Positions 7,707-17,449 of a stretch of 64,000 bases of DNA are shown here, piece by piece; position 1 is the stretch's first letter; the number at the start of each line of letters is the position of its first letter. Made by a program: the position numbers and the translations under genes. The DNA comes from Chryseobacterium sp. c4a. GTDB lineage: Bacteria; Bacteroidota; Bacteroidia; Flavobacteriales; Weeksellaceae. The stretch covers positions 1-64,000 of the forward strand of contig NZ_WXVU01000006.1 in assembly GCF_009900745.1 (NCBI RefSeq). The letters are read 5' to 3'. The notes under the pieces were generated by a model. That model worked only from the letters and a program-made list of their open reading frames with translations, did no database searches and was not told the DNA's origin.

Positions 7707-8732
7707 ATGAATACAATCAGTATCAATACATTAGTAAGAGAGAATATTTTAAAATTGAAACCCTACATAAGTTTCAGAGATCATAATGAATTTAATGAAC
7801 CTACCTTTTTAGATGCTAATGAATCTCCTTTTGGAGAATGGAACCGTTATCCGGATTCTACTCAGAAAAAGCTTAAAAATAGTTTAGCAGCCCTTAGAAA
7901 TCTTTCTCCGGAGCAGATCGCCATTGGAAATGGAAGTGATGAGTTGATCGATTTAATCATTAAGATCTTCTGTGAACCTAAAAAAGACTCTATTTTGATG
8001 ATGAATCCTTCTTTCGCAATGTATGGGTTTTATGCTACCATCAATGAAAACAGGGTTTTACAATTGAATCTGGATGAAAATTTTGATATTGTAAAAGAAG
8101 ATTTTTTAAACATAACAAAAGAAGAATTCATTAAGGTTTTCTTTCTATGTTCTCCGAATAACCCGACAGGAAACAGCATTGATGATATTGAATTCTATTT
8201 GCAGAACTTTAACGGAATTGTGGTGGTGGACGAAGCTTATATTGAGTTTTCAGGGAAAAAATCGAGCTTGGAGCTTTTGGCTCAGTATCCCAATCTTATT
8301 GTTCTTCAGACGTTTTCAAAAGCTTGGGGAATTGCAGGAGCGAGAGTAGGTGTAGCGTATGCTTCCGAAGAAATTATTAAGCTGATCAATACCGTAAAAG
8401 CACCTTATAACGTCAATGCATTAAGTCAGGAGTTGATCCTGAACGCCCTTGAAGATGAAAGCAAATTGAAAGAGAATGTTAGCAATATTAAGGCTGAACG
8501 TGAATGGCTTATGAATCAGTTTAATGAAATAGAATGTATTACCAAAGTGTTTCCAACAGATGCCAATTTCTTTTTGATTAAAATGAAAGATATAGAAAAA
8601 GTATATACCCAAATGCTGGAACAGGAAATTTTAACCAGTAGAAGAGATCCGGCTATTCCCGGATGCATTAGAATCAATGTAGGAAACCGCCAGGAGAATG
8701 AAAAACTGGTTAATCTTTTAAAAAACTTATAA
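7707..8732 (+). CDS. hisC: Histidinol-phosphate aminotransferase
   Basis: HisC is a PLP-dependent fold-type I (class II) aminotransferase that converts imidazole-acetol phosphate to histidinol phosphate using glutamate. The 341-residue length is slightly short but normal for Bacteroidetes. The phosphate-binding start is [23 protein letters not shown] binds cofactor phosphate; CSPNNPTGN and VVDEAYIEF contain the PLP-contacting Asn and Asp. The Schiff-base lysine is K205 in [15 protein letters not shown]. It starts 4 bases after hisD and ends 4 bases before hisB, consistent with one transcript. Confidence 0.96.
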   Translation: MNTISINTLVRENILKLKPYISFRDHNEFNEPTFLDANESPFGEWNRYPDSTQKKLKNSLAALRNLSPEQIAIGNGSDELIDLIIKIFCEPKKDSILMMNPSFAMYGFYATINENRVLQLNLDENFDIVKEDFLNITKEEFIKVFFLCSPNNPTGNSIDDIEFYLQNFNGIVVVDEAYIEFSGKKSSLELLAQYPNLIVLQTFSKAWGIAGARVGVAYASEEIIKLINTVKAPYNVNALSQELILNALEDESKLKENVSNIKAEREWLMNQFNEIECITKVFPTDANFFLIKMKDIEKVYTQMLEQEILTSRRDPAIPGCIRINVGNRQENEKLVNLLKNL

Positions 8733-8736
8733 AGAG

Positions 8737-9831
8737 ATGAAAAAAGTATTATTTATCGATAGAGATGGAACGTTGATTATTGAACCTCCAACTGATTTTC
8801 AAGTAGATTCATTAGAAAAACTGGATTTTTATCCGGGAGTTTTCCAAAACCTTTCAAAAATAGTCAATGAACTGGATTATGAGTTGGTGATGGTGACCAA
8901 TCAGGACGGTTTAGGAACAGAAAGTTTTCCTTTGGATACTTTTACAAAGCCCCATGAAAAAATGATGCGGGCGTTTGAAAACGAAGGAATTATTTTCAGT
9001 GATATTTTGATTGATAAAAGCTTTGAACATGAAAATTTGCCTACCCGAAAACCAGGAACAGGAATGTTGGGAAAATATATTTATGGTGATTATGATCTGG
9101 AAAATTCCTATGTAATTGGTGATCGAAGTACAGATGTTCAACTTGCTAAAAATTTGGGATCTAAATCTATTTTTCTAAACCAAAGCTTTAATGAAGAGGC
9201 TGATCTTAATACAACAGAATGGAGCGACATTTATCAGTTTCTAAAGACAGGAATAAGGAGAGCGAAAGTGTACAGAAAAACCAATGAAACTGAAATAGAA
9301 ATCGAAGTTAATATCGATGGAAAAGGAAAGTCGGAAATCTCTACAGGCCTTCACTTTTTTGACCACATGCTGGATCAGATTGCAAGACACGGTAATATGG
9401 ATCTTACCATCAAAGTTAATGGGGATCTGATGGTTGACGAACACCACACGGTTGAAGATACAGGAATTGTATTGGGAGAAGCTATTTTAAAAGCATTAGG
9501 AAAGAAAAAAGGAATTGAAAGGTATGGTTTTCTACTTCCAATGGATGATTGCCTTTCTCAGGTTGCGATTGATTTTGGAGGAAGGCCATGGTTGGTCTGG
9601 GATGCCGAATTTAAAAGAGAAAAAATAGGAGATGTGCCTACAGAAATGTTTTTCCACTTCTTCAAATCTTTTACTGATTCTTCAAAAACGAATTTAAATA
9701 TTAAAGCAGAAGGAGAGAATGAACACCACAAAATTGAATCTATCTTCAAAGCTTTTGCTAAAGCGGTGAAAATGGCAGTGAATCAATCCGACAGCAACTA
9801 TAATTTACCTTCAACCAAAGGAAGTTTATAG
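8737..9831 (+). CDS. hisB: Bifunctional histidinol-phosphatase / imidazoleglycerol-phosphate dehydratase
   Basis: This 364-residue fusion catalyses steps 7 and 9 of histidine synthesis. The N-terminal HAD-family phosphatase (about 1-165) starts with FIDRDGT, giving the nucleophile and acid aspartates D8 and D10. The C-terminal dehydratase (about 172-364) has the metal-binding histidine clusters [25 protein letters not shown] and [13 protein letters not shown]. The E. coli-type fusion is standard in Bacteroidetes. A 142-base spacer separates it from hisH's nominal upstream frame, with no recognisable terminator. Confidence 0.97.
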   Translation: MKKVLFIDRDGTLIIEPPTDFQVDSLEKLDFYPGVFQNLSKIVNELDYELVMVTNQDGLGTESFPLDTFTKPHEKMMRAFENEGIIFSDILIDKSFEHENLPTRKPGTGMLGKYIYGDYDLENSYVIGDRSTDVQLAKNLGSKSIFLNQSFNEEADLNTTEWSDIYQFLKTGIRRAKVYRKTNETEIEIEVNIDGKGKSEISTGLHFFDHMLDQIARHGNMDLTIKVNGDLMVDEHHTVEDTGIVLGEAILKALGKKKGIERYGFLLPMDDCLSQVAIDFGGRPWLVWDAEFKREKIGDVPTEMFFHFFKSFTDSSKTNLNIKAEGENEHHKIESIFKAFAKAVKMAVNQSDSNYNLPSTKGSL

Positions 9832-10000
9832 GCAAGCACTAAGCAAATTGAAGATTTTAATACACGTTAAGTTTTATCAAAGGTGAATGCGAATGCTTCT
9901 GAAAAATAGTTGTTTAGATGTAATCTTAATATTCTTAATCGCCTAAACAGTCTTAATGGTTAAAAAAATGTAAATGCAGATAAATAATAGTAAAAACTTT

Positions 10001-10582
10001 ATGATTGCAATAATAAAATATAACGGCGGCAATGTAAGCTCCGTACAGAACGCTTTAAACAGGCTAAATATCGATTCAGTCATCACCGATGACCCTGAAC
10101 TCATCCTGAAAGCAGATAAGGTGATTTTTCCAGGGGTAGGAGAAGCTTCATCAACAATGAAATTATTAAAAGAAAAAGGATTAGATCAACTTATTCCAAC
10201 ATTAAAACAACCTGTTTTGGGAATTTGTCTGGGAATGCAGTTGATGTGTAAGGAAAACGAAGAAGGAAATACAGAAGGAATGGGCATCTTCGACATTCGT
10301 GTTAGAAGATTTCCTCCACTGGAACTGGTACCTCAGATGGGGTGGAATTCTGTTTCAAAGTCGGATTCATTATTGTTCTCAGGAATTGAACCTGAAAATG
10401 ATGTGTATTTTGTTCACAGCTATTATTGTGAGTTGTCAGAATTCACTACTTCAGTTTGTGATTATATTCTCCCATTCAGTGCTTCTCTGCAGAAAGATAA
10501 CTTTTATGCAGTTCAGTTTCACCCGGAAAAATCAGGAAGTGTAGGAAATCAGATACTTAGTAACTTTATAAACTTGTCGTAA
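10001..10582 (+). CDS. hisH: Imidazole glycerol phosphate synthase, glutamine amidotransferase subunit
   Basis: HisH hydrolyses glutamine and channels ammonia to HisF. The class I glutaminase nucleophile is C76 in GICLGMQ, with H174 and E176 in QFHPEKSG completing the triad. Another conserved segment is VPQMGWNSV. The ATG at 10001 gives [11 protein letters not shown], which matches family N-termini; an in-frame ATG at 9974 would add nine polar residues. The product is 193 residues, normal size. Its stop overlaps the hisA start by one base (TAATG), suggesting coupled translation. Confidence 0.95.
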   Translation: MIAIIKYNGGNVSSVQNALNRLNIDSVITDDPELILKADKVIFPGVGEASSTMKLLKEKGLDQLIPTLKQPVLGICLGMQLMCKENEEGNTEGMGIFDIRVRRFPPLELVPQMGWNSVSKSDSLLFSGIEPENDVYFVHSYYCELSEFTTSVCDYILPFSASLQKDNFYAVQFHPEKSGSVGNQILSNFINLS

Positions 10583-11304
10583 TGAAAATTATTCCCGCCA
10601 TTGACATTATTGATGGAAAGTGTGTACGTTTGTCCAAAGGAGACTACAGTACCAAGAAAATATACAATGAAGATCCTGTAGAAGTAGCCAGAGAATTTGA
10701 GGACTTTGGAATTCAATTTCTTCACTTGGTGGATCTTGATGGGGCCAAATCTAAACATATTGTGAATCAGAAAGTGTTGGAAGATATTGCGAAATCCACT
10801 TCATTACACATTGATTTTGGAGGAGGATTAAAAACTTCAACAGATATTGAAACAGCTTTTAACTGTGGTGCAAAGCAGATCACATTAGGAAGTATCGCAG
10901 TACAAGATCCTGAGTTTTGTATCAAAATTATTGAAGAATATGGTGCTGAAAAAATTATTCTGGGAGCAGATTGTGAAAACAGAAAGATTAAAACCTCCGG
11001 CTGGCAGGAAGAAAGCAATCTGGATATCATAGATTTTATTCTTGATTATCAGAAAAATGGGGCACAAACCACTATATGTACGGATATTTCAAAGGACGGA
11101 ATGCTGGAAGGGCCTTCCACAGAACTTTATATTGAAATTTTATATAAAACATCATTACAATTGGTAGCCAGCGGTGGTATTTCAGGGATTAAAGATGTCT
11201 ATAAAATGAAAGACATAGGATGTTCGGGAACAATTATCGGAAAAGCTATTTACGAAGGAAAAATAAGTCTTCAACAACTTCAAAATTTTATTGAAAATGC
11301 TTAA
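10582..11304 (+). CDS. hisA: 1-(5-phosphoribosyl)-5-[(5-phosphoribosylamino)methylideneamino]imidazole-4-carboxamide isomerase
   Basis: HisA is a (beta/alpha)8-barrel isomerase that performs the Amadori rearrangement of ProFAR to PRFAR. The 240-residue protein starts [17 protein letters not shown], giving the catalytic D8; the second acid lies in CTDISKDGM. Phosphate loops appear as DFGGGLKT (first half) and VASGGISGI (second half), showing the half-barrel symmetry shared with HisF. It overlaps hisH by one base and hisF by eight bases. Confidence 0.96.
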   Translation: MKIIPAIDIIDGKCVRLSKGDYSTKKIYNEDPVEVAREFEDFGIQFLHLVDLDGAKSKHIVNQKVLEDIAKSTSLHIDFGGGLKTSTDIETAFNCGAKQITLGSIAVQDPEFCIKIIEEYGAEKIILGADCENRKIKTSGWQEESNLDIIDFILDYQKNGAQTTICTDISKDGMLEGPSTELYIEILYKTSLQLVASGGISGIKDVYKMKDIGCSGTIIGKAIYEGKISLQQLQNFIENA

Positions 11305-12049
11305 AAAAAGAATTATTCCATGTTTGGATATTAAAGATGGAAGTACAGTGAAAGGAATCAATTTTGAGGATCTCAAAAATGCAGGTGATCCGGTGGTATT
11401 AGCGAAGAAATATGAAGCAGAAGGAGCTGATGAGCTTGTCTTTCTTGATATTACAGCTACTATCGAAAACAGGAAAACATTTGTGGAGCTGGTTCGAAAT
11501 ATAGCCAGTGAACTGAGTATTCCATTTACTGTGGGAGGTGGAATAGCCTCTGTAGAAGATGTAAGAAAGCTTTTGGAAGCGGGGGCAGATAAAATTAGCA
11601 TCAATTCTTCAGCAGTAAAAGATCCTAAGCTGATTTCTGAGTTAGCGAATGAATTTGGAAGCCAATGTGTTGTTGTCGCCATTGATACCAAAAAAGTAGG
11701 GGAAACAGATCTTGTTCACATCAAAGGCGGAAGAGAGGCCACAGAATTGAATACGATAGTCTGGGCTAAGAGAGCTGAAGCGTTGGGAGCAGGTGAAATT
11801 CTATTGACCTCTATGGATGGTGACGGAACCAAAAATGGCTTTGATCTTACCATTACAAAAGAAGTTTCAGAGCAAGTTACCATTCCAGTTATCGCATCAG
11901 GAGGAGCGGGAAGTGTAAATGATTTTGTTAAAGTATTTAATGAAACTAGGGCTACAGGAGCGTTGGCAGCCAGTGTATTCCATTTTAATGAAATAGGAAT
12001 TCAAGATTTAAAACAACAATTGAAAATTCAAAAAATAGAAGTACGATGA
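11297..12049 (+). CDS. hisF: Imidazole glycerol phosphate synthase, cyclase subunit
   Basis: HisF is the barrel partner of HisH and makes IGP and AICAR from PRFAR and ammonia. The start [15 protein letters not shown] gives the catalytic D11; the second acid is in the AIDTKK region near residue 130. Phosphate loops VGGGIAS and IASGGAG and the segment [14 protein letters not shown] are family hallmarks. ATG at 11297 is preferred over the in-frame TTG at 11291, giving 250 residues. The gene overlaps hisA by 8 bases and hisIE by 4 bases. Confidence 0.96.
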   Translation: MLKKRIIPCLDIKDGSTVKGINFEDLKNAGDPVVLAKKYEAEGADELVFLDITATIENRKTFVELVRNIASELSIPFTVGGGIASVEDVRKLLEAGADKISINSSAVKDPKLISELANEFGSQCVVVAIDTKKVGETDLVHIKGGREATELNTIVWAKRAEALGAGEILLTSMDGDGTKNGFDLTITKEVSEQVTIPVIASGGAGSVNDFVKVFNETRATGALAASVFHFNEIGIQDLKQQLKIQKIEVR

Positions 12050-12633
12050 ATATTGATTTTAATAAAGATAACGGTCTTGTTCCGGTAGTGATCCAGGATG
12101 ACCGAACCTTACAGGTTTTAATGCTGGGCTATATGAATGAAGAAGCTTTTGAGAAAACAAAAAAAGAAAAAGTGGTAACATTCTTCAGTCGTTCCAAAAA
12201 AAGACTTTGGACAAAAGGAGAGGAATCCGGTAATTTTTTACAGGTAAAAAGTATAGCTATAGATTGTGATCAGGACACGATTCTGATCAAAGCCGTTCCT
12301 ACGAATGTGGTATGTCATACAGGAAGTTTCAGTTGTTTTGGTGAAAAGGACACAAAAGGATTTTTATATGAACTGGAAGAGACAATATCCCAAAGGATTG
12401 ATGGTGAAGTTGATGGATCGTATACCTATTCACTCTATCAGAGAGGAATGAATAAAATGGCTCAAAAAGTAGGAGAGGAAGCAGTAGAGTTAGTTATTGA
12501 AGCTAAAGATGATAATGAATTGCTCTTTAAAAATGAGGCGGCAGATCTCTTATATCATTTATTCATTTTATTAAAAGCAAAAGGATTTTCACTGGAAGAC
12601 ATAGAAAAAGTTCTCCAAAGTAGGAATCAATAA
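12046..12633 (+). CDS. hisIE: Bifunctional phosphoribosyl-AMP cyclohydrolase / phosphoribosyl-ATP pyrophosphatase
   Basis: This 195-residue fusion catalyses steps 2 and 3 of the pathway. The N-terminal cyclohydrolase (about 1-105) has [32 protein letters not shown] read in part, the metal-ligand segment DCDQDT and the zinc Cys region [11 protein letters not shown]. The C-terminal MazG-like pyrophosphatase (about 108-195) contains [14 protein letters not shown] and [14 protein letters not shown], the Exx(D/E) helices that bind magnesium. It is the last gene of the his operon and is followed directly by a terminator. Confidence 0.96.
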   Translation: MNIDFNKDNGLVPVVIQDDRTLQVLMLGYMNEEAFEKTKKEKVVTFFSRSKKRLWTKGEESGNFLQVKSIAIDCDQDTILIKAVPTNVVCHTGSFSCFGEKDTKGFLYELEETISQRIDGEVDGSYTYSLYQRGMNKMAQKVGEEAVELVIEAKDDNELLFKNEAADLLYHLFILLKAKGFSLEDIEKVLQSRNQ

Positions 12634-12634
12634 G

Positions 12635-12663
12635 CCTTTGAAATTTTTTCAAAGGTTTTTTTA
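12635..12663 (+). terminator. his operon terminator
   Basis: CCTTTGAAA (12635-12643) pairs perfectly with TTTCAAAGG (12647-12655) around a 3-base loop, followed by seven T residues. It begins one base after the hisIE stop. Confidence 0.9.
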
Positions 12664-12812
12664 TGGAGAAAATTAAATGTGACAGGTTCTGACACAGTAT
12701 AGTAGTAGATTTGTAGAATCAAGGAAAGGTGAGGGTGTAATAAAATACCTCTATTCTTGAAAATATTTTAAATAAAATCACTTTGATGTGGTTTTTGTGA
12801 ATTAAAAAAAGT

Positions 12813-12820
12813 TAAATTTG
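12813..12820 (+). promoter_or_regulatory. Candidate -7 box for the T9SS-Rhs operon
   Basis: TAAATTTG matches TAnnTTTG and lies 38 bases before the ATG at 12859. A TTTG at 12794-12797 is a possible -33 box with a short 15-base spacer. The 12664-12812 stretch shows no gene. Confidence 0.55.
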
Positions 12821-12858
12821 TGACGATTTGAAAACTAACCATTGAACTCAAAATAAAC

Positions 12859-14493
12859 ATGAAAACGAAAAAGGTTTATCTCGGTGCATTGACATTATGC
12901 ACGGCTCTGGGTGTGTCTGCTCAGAATGTCCTTTGGCAAAAAGATATTCAATCCTCAACTCAGGATTTTTTAAGTCAGGTGACTACCACAATCGATCAGC
13001 AGTATCTTATTACAGGAAGCTCTATTCAGAGCGACAAACAGCAAACTTCAGGCAGTAAGCAAAACAATGGTTACGATTTCCATTTGGTTAAATTAAACCA
13101 ACAGGGAGAAGAAGCCTGGGAAAAACATTTCTCAGGAAATAATCATGATTACTTGTCAGCCACTGTCAGCACTCAGGATGGAGGGTTTCTTCTAGCTGGA
13201 ACATCGTATTCTGGCAAAGGATTGGATAAGAAGGATGATTCCAAAGGCGGTTCAGATATCTGGCTGATCCGAATCAATGAATTTGGTGATGAAATCTGGC
13301 AGAAAACATTAGGAAGCGCTTCCGATGAAGAAGCCAAAGCAGTAATTCAGAGCACGGATTTAGGCTTTTTTGTTGCCGGAAACGTCCAAAACTCTTCCAA
13401 AGGCTATGGTTCAAAAGATGTCTGGATCATCAGGCTGGACAAAGATGGAAAAGAACTTTCCCAGCTTGTATTAGGCGGAAAAGGCTTAGACGAAATAGAA
13501 AAAATAATTCCGACGAAAGACGGCGGAGCTCTTCTGGGGATTTATTCAAGAAGTTCCGAGGTTCGTGCTTCGGGATCTGAGAATGGTTCCGGGTCAGCCG
13601 TTCAAAACTCGAATCCCGAACCTCGCACCACAAACCTCGTATCCCGAACCTCGAAGCAAAGCGAAAACTTCGGTGAAGGCGACTATTGGATTGTTAAACT
13701 CGATAAAAACGGAAAAGTAGAATGGGAAAAGAACTATGGTGGTAAAGCAGACGATCATATCAGAACGTTGGCTCTAACTTCAAATGGTTACATCATCGGT
13801 GGTGAATCCCGTTCCGAAAGATCAGGAAACAAAACCGTAGGGATTGAAGAAGGAACAGATCTATGGCTGATTGCTCTTAATGAAAGAGGAGATGAACAGT
13901 GGCAAAAATCCTACAACTTCAAAAACCGTGATATCCTGATGGGAATGAGTGTGATTCATTCAGCGGATGACAAATCTTCAAAAGGAATTCTATTAGGCGG
14001 CTATACCCAAGCAGAAGGAAGAATACAAGAAAATGACGAAACCTTCTGGATGCTTTACCTGGATGGAAATGGAAACGAGCAATGGCGAAAACATGTGAGT
14101 GGAGAGTCCAGACAAAAAGAAGAAAGACTTTCGGATCTAAAACTGAACAGAGATGGCTCTATTGTTTTAGCTGGAACAAGCGCCAAGGAATTAGGCAAAG
14201 AAAACTGGAAGATAGTAAAGCTGGGTGATAAGCAGGTCAATGATCTGATTGAAAAATATGACATTAAGATCTATCCAAATCCGGTATCTGATTATGCGTA
14301 TGTAGAAATCGGCTTTGACTTCAAGGATGCTGATATTATGCTGTATGATATGAGCGGAAGACAGCTTCAGAATTTTAAAACAAAGAACAGAGTGACTAAG
14401 ATGAATACTCAGGCTTTGGTGCAAGGTGCTTATTTGGTGACGATAAAAACGGATAATAACAAAACAGCAAATGCAAAGCTGATTAAAAAATAA
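12859..14493 (+). CDS. Secreted repeat (propeller-like) protein with T9SS type A sorting domain
   Basis: This 544-residue protein has a signal peptide (about 1-21, ending GVSAQ). At least five copies follow of a unit of the type D-W-I-R-L-D-x-x-G-x-x-W-x-K-x-x-G-G, for example WLIRINEFGDEIWQKTLG, WIVKLDKNGKVEWEKNYGG and WMLYLDGNGNEQWRKHVSG. The repeats suggest a beta-propeller. Residues about 470-544 form a type A T9SS domain (IYPNPVSDYAYVEI, ending GAYLVTIKT), so it is probably exported through the outer membrane by T9SS. An odd Ser/Asn/Arg-rich stretch at about 232-266 is encoded by a GC-rich inverted repeat. It precedes the first Rhs gene by 5 bases, suggesting a joint role; the specific function is unknown. 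Confidence 0.8.
   Translation: MKTKKVYLGALTLCTALGVSAQNVLWQKDIQSSTQDFLSQVTTTIDQQYLITGSSIQSDKQQTSGSKQNNGYDFHLVKLNQQGEEAWEKHFSGNNHDYLSATVSTQDGGFLLAGTSYSGKGLDKKDDSKGGSDIWLIRINEFGDEIWQKTLGSASDEEAKAVIQSTDLGFFVAGNVQNSSKGYGSKDVWIIRLDKDGKELSQLVLGGKGLDEIEKIIPTKDGGALLGIYSRSSEVRASGSENGSGSAVQNSNPEPRTTNLVSRTSKQSENFGEGDYWIVKLDKNGKVEWEKNYGGKADDHIRTLALTSNGYIIGGESRSERSGNKTVGIEEGTDLWLIALNERGDEQWQKSYNFKNRDILMGMSVIHSADDKSSKGILLGGYTQAEGRIQENDETFWMLYLDGNGNEQWRKHVSGESRQKEERLSDLKLNRDGSIVLAGTSAKELGKENWKIVKLGDKQVNDLIEKYDIKIYPNPVSDYAYVEIGFDFKDADIMLYDMSGRQLQNFKTKNRVTKMNTQALVQGAYLVTIKTDNNKTANAKLIKK
13552..13656. repeat. GC-rich imperfect inverted repeat inside a coding sequence
   Basis: Within the repeat-protein gene, GAGGTTCG and TTCGGGAT near 13558-13576 are mirrored by ATCCCGAACCTCG at about 13613-13625 and again at about 13641-13653. 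The base composition is clearly more GC-rich than the flanks. It keeps the frame and adds about 35 residues between two structural repeats. It resembles the short palindromic intergenic repeats of Bacteroidetes genomes, apparently inserted in frame. Confidence 0.6.
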
Positions 14494-14498
14494 AAACG

Positions 14499-17444
14499 AT
14501 GAAAAAAAAGACTATAACTTTAGGTACCATTTTATTTCTAAATATAATGGTACAGTCTCAATATACACCAAAAGTACTACCGCCGTCTCCCAATGCCACT
14601 TCTCTGGCAAAGTTTGTAGAGAGTCCGATTTCCTACTACAGAGGCTCCGCGAATGTAAACATTCCTTTATTTAACATTGACTCAGGGGATTTCCCTCTTA
14701 ATGTATCCATACAATATGATACAAAAGGAATCTTAGTTGGCGAAATAGCATCTGCTGTGGGAGCTGGATGGAGCCTGAATGCAGGAGGCTTAATAACCCG
14801 TCAGGTAAGACAGCGCCCAGATGAAAATCAGCAGGGTTATTTAACCTATAACTATAATGCTACTTTTCAGACTGATGTCAGTGTGCGTCAAGCTCAACGT
14901 ACCATTGGTTCTACTTATTCAGATTCAAGTCAACCTTTGGATGAAGATCCTGATTTATATATAATTAATTTTCTGGGAAAATCAGGGAAGTTCATCATCG
15001 ATAATGTTACCAAAAAAGCAGTCGTCCAAGGTTTTGAAGATTGGCAGGTCAAAATAGACTATGTTAATATCAATGCTTTCGATTTTGCAATCGATAGAAT
15101 AACAATTACCGATGAACTGGGGAATCAATACTTCTTTGGACAGGATGAAGCTCGTTCAAATCCTCCCGCATATGATATTGTCAACTCTTCTAGCTCAAAG
15201 TTATTGGGCAGCGGAGAGATAACAGCAAATGAAGATAATTATAGAACAGCTTGGCATTTAAAAGAGATCAAAACACTAAAACATCGCTATGCCTTTAACT
15301 ATAAGCCAGAAACTGTTGATACCTATTCCAAAACTGATCTGAAAAAAAATCTTAATGAGCCTCTTAATATGCGTATTTCCATGGGAACCAACAGAACCAC
15401 GCAACAAAGGCTTCAAAATATATACTTTCCCGACGGACAATTAGATTTGGAGTACTATACAACAGTGCGACAGGACTTAAAAGGAGGGTATGCTTTAAAG
15501 AGCCTTACATTGAAAAAAATTAAGAAAACGGAAAACCAGGTACAACCTTACATAAAAAAAATTGAACTTTTGCAAAATTATCGGGAGGGAGATCTCGATC
15601 ATACCAATATTGAATCTACTATACTAACTATTGACAACAAGGGGGATAATCGATTATTTTTGAATCAGATTAATGAGGTTGAGCAATACAACAATGACAT
15701 AATTAGTTCATATAAGTTTGAATATAATCCTAGGAAGCTTCCCAATCGTCATTCCAACTCCGTCGATTATTGGGGGTATTATAATGGAAGGCCTAATTAT
15801 AAGAATATATTCGATAATGTTTCTGATAGAAACGTATATGCTGAGGCAGCTGAGGCAGGGATTCTAACCAAAATAACTTACCCTACAGGAGGAACCGAAA
15901 GTTTTTACTACGAAAATAACAGTTCGTTGATTCCTAATCACTTGATGCCTTACATATATCCCGCTCCATCATCAAACAATTTTGTGGGTGGTGGAAGAAG
16001 GATTCTAAGAATCGAAACCAATGATAACACAAAGATTACTAAGAGAAAATTCAACTATAATCTTGAAGGAGGAGTAACTTCAGGTAAGCTTTTGGGTATA
16101 CCCGACTATTTATCTGTTATGGCCAAATATGGAAGTATCTCTGTAGTAATAGGACAAATCTCAAATAGGATCCAGCCCTTGTCAAGCTTTAACAATGCAG
16201 GACAGGTAGGTTATTCACAGGTAACTGAATCCTTTCTTTCAGCTGATGATTCGGTGTTATGGTCAAAGAAATATAAATATACCAATTACTTAGACGGAGG
16301 AGAGTATTATAGATATCCTTATCATATTCCTGATGATATGGGCTGGGCAAGAGGATTAAATACGGAAATCACTGCTTATGATTTTTCTGGAAAACCAGTA
16401 GAAAGATTGCAGAACTTTTATAGTTTTTCAGAAACCCCTCTTCCTTATAGGTTTTATATGCAAAATGGAACTCTATTAAGCAATACCCCTAAAAGTGGTT
16501 TTCCTGTGGACATTCCTCCTGCCCAAGTACCTGCGGATTATTTGCTTTCCCATGATGTAAAAAGTATTCCTATGTATAAACCTGGGAAATATTGGGAGGG
16601 AACTAGTCCAACCCCAGCAGAGCTTCTTGATGTTAATCTATACAGAACAGCTTTCTTTTATGGGGGAATGACCAAAAATTACCAAAAAATTAAGACCGAA
16701 TACGAGAATGGACTTCCAGTAAAAATCACTACGATAGACACTGCCAATGAAAGTTTGAACCATCACCAGATAACCTTTGAGAAGACTACTTATTCAGATG
16801 GTATAAGCCAGGAAACTAGCTACCAATATGCCAGTGAAAAAGGAAATCAAAAGTTGCTCAATGCCAATATGGTAGGAATTCCTTTAGAAACTGAAGTTAA
16901 GAAAAATAATAAAACGCTTTCAAGAATAGAAACAAAATATGATGATCCTGCTAATCTATTTCCTACTTCAGTAATTTCCTATGACATTCAAGCTCAGGTT
17001 CCATCCACAGAAATAACGTATGATAAATATGATTCCAAGGGTAATCTGCAACAATATACCACTAGCAATGGAATGTCAACAGTGATTATTTGGGGCTACA
17101 AGAATACCAGGCCTATTGCTAAGATTGAGAATGCAAAACTGGAAAACATCCCAATCTCCTCAATCACTGCCATTGTAACAGCCTCCGATGAGGATGGTTA
17201 TGCAATGTCTGGCAGTAATGAAATTGACCTATTAAATGCTCTTACGACATTCAGAAACAGCCTATCTAATTACCAAATTACCACTTATACCTACGATCCA
17301 CTTGTTGGAGTAAGAAGTGTCACTCCTCCCACAGGGATTAGGGAAGTCTATATTTATGACTCCTCAAACAGACTAATGGAAATTAGAGAAGATAATCAAA
17401 CAGGAAATCTATTAAAGGAGTTCAATTACCACTATAAAAACTAA
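14499..17444 (+). CDS. Large secreted Rhs/YD-repeat-related protein
   Basis: This 981-residue protein has a signal peptide (about 1-20, ending MVQSQ). The N-terminal region reads [17 protein letters not shown], then [14 protein letters not shown] and [19 protein letters not shown], the start typical of Bacteroidetes Rhs-repeat proteins and reminiscent of SpvB/TcB-type shell proteins. YD-like elements appear toward the end ([31 protein letters not shown]). There is no Rhs core motif, no T9SS domain and no toxin tip. With 5-base gaps on both sides it is co-transcribed with the T9SS protein and the core-bearing Rhs protein, so it may form part of the same shell. That partnership is inferred. Confidence 0.75.
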   Translation: MKKKTITLGTILFLNIMVQSQYTPKVLPPSPNATSLAKFVESPISYYRGSANVNIPLFNIDSGDFPLNVSIQYDTKGILVGEIASAVGAGWSLNAGGLITRQVRQRPDENQQGYLTYNYNATFQTDVSVRQAQRTIGSTYSDSSQPLDEDPDLYIINFLGKSGKFIIDNVTKKAVVQGFEDWQVKIDYVNINAFDFAIDRITITDELGNQYFFGQDEARSNPPAYDIVNSSSSKLLGSGEITANEDNYRTAWHLKEIKTLKHRYAFNYKPETVDTYSKTDLKKNLNEPLNMRISMGTNRTTQQRLQNIYFPDGQLDLEYYTTVRQDLKGGYALKSLTLKKIKKTENQVQPYIKKIELLQNYREGDLDHTNIESTILTIDNKGDNRLFLNQINEVEQYNNDIISSYKFEYNPRKLPNRHSNSVDYWGYYNGRPNYKNIFDNVSDRNVYAEAAEAGILTKITYPTGGTESFYYENNSSLIPNHLMPYIYPAPSSNNFVGGGRRILRIETNDNTKITKRKFNYNLEGGVTSGKLLGIPDYLSVMAKYGSISVVIGQISNRIQPLSSFNNAGQVGYSQVTESFLSADDSVLWSKKYKYTNYLDGGEYYRYPYHIPDDMGWARGLNTEITAYDFSGKPVERLQNFYSFSETPLPYRFYMQNGTLLSNTPKSGFPVDIPPAQVPADYLLSHDVKSIPMYKPGKYWEGTSPTPAELLDVNLYRTAFFYGGMTKNYQKIKTEYENGLPVKITTIDTANESLNHHQITFEKTTYSDGISQETSYQYASEKGNQKLLNANMVGIPLETEVKKNNKTLSRIETKYDDPANLFPTSVISYDIQAQVPSTEITYDKYDSKGNLQQYTTSNGMSTVIIWGYKNTRPIAKIENAKLENIPISSITAIVTASDEDGYAMSGSNEIDLLNALTTFRNSLSNYQITTYTYDPLVGVRSVTPPTGIREVYIYDSSNRLMEIREDNQTGNLLKEFNYHYKN

Positions 17445-17449
17445 AACCA

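Noticed and set aside
9974-10000. ATG at 9974 as hisH start
   Set aside because: The added nine residues are polar and unlike HisH N-termini; ATG 10001 gives [11 protein letters not shown].
11182-11691. Long minus-strand open frame opposite hisA and hisF
   Set aside because: It is antisense to two certain genes, has Ser/Phe-rich low-complexity content and no family resemblance.
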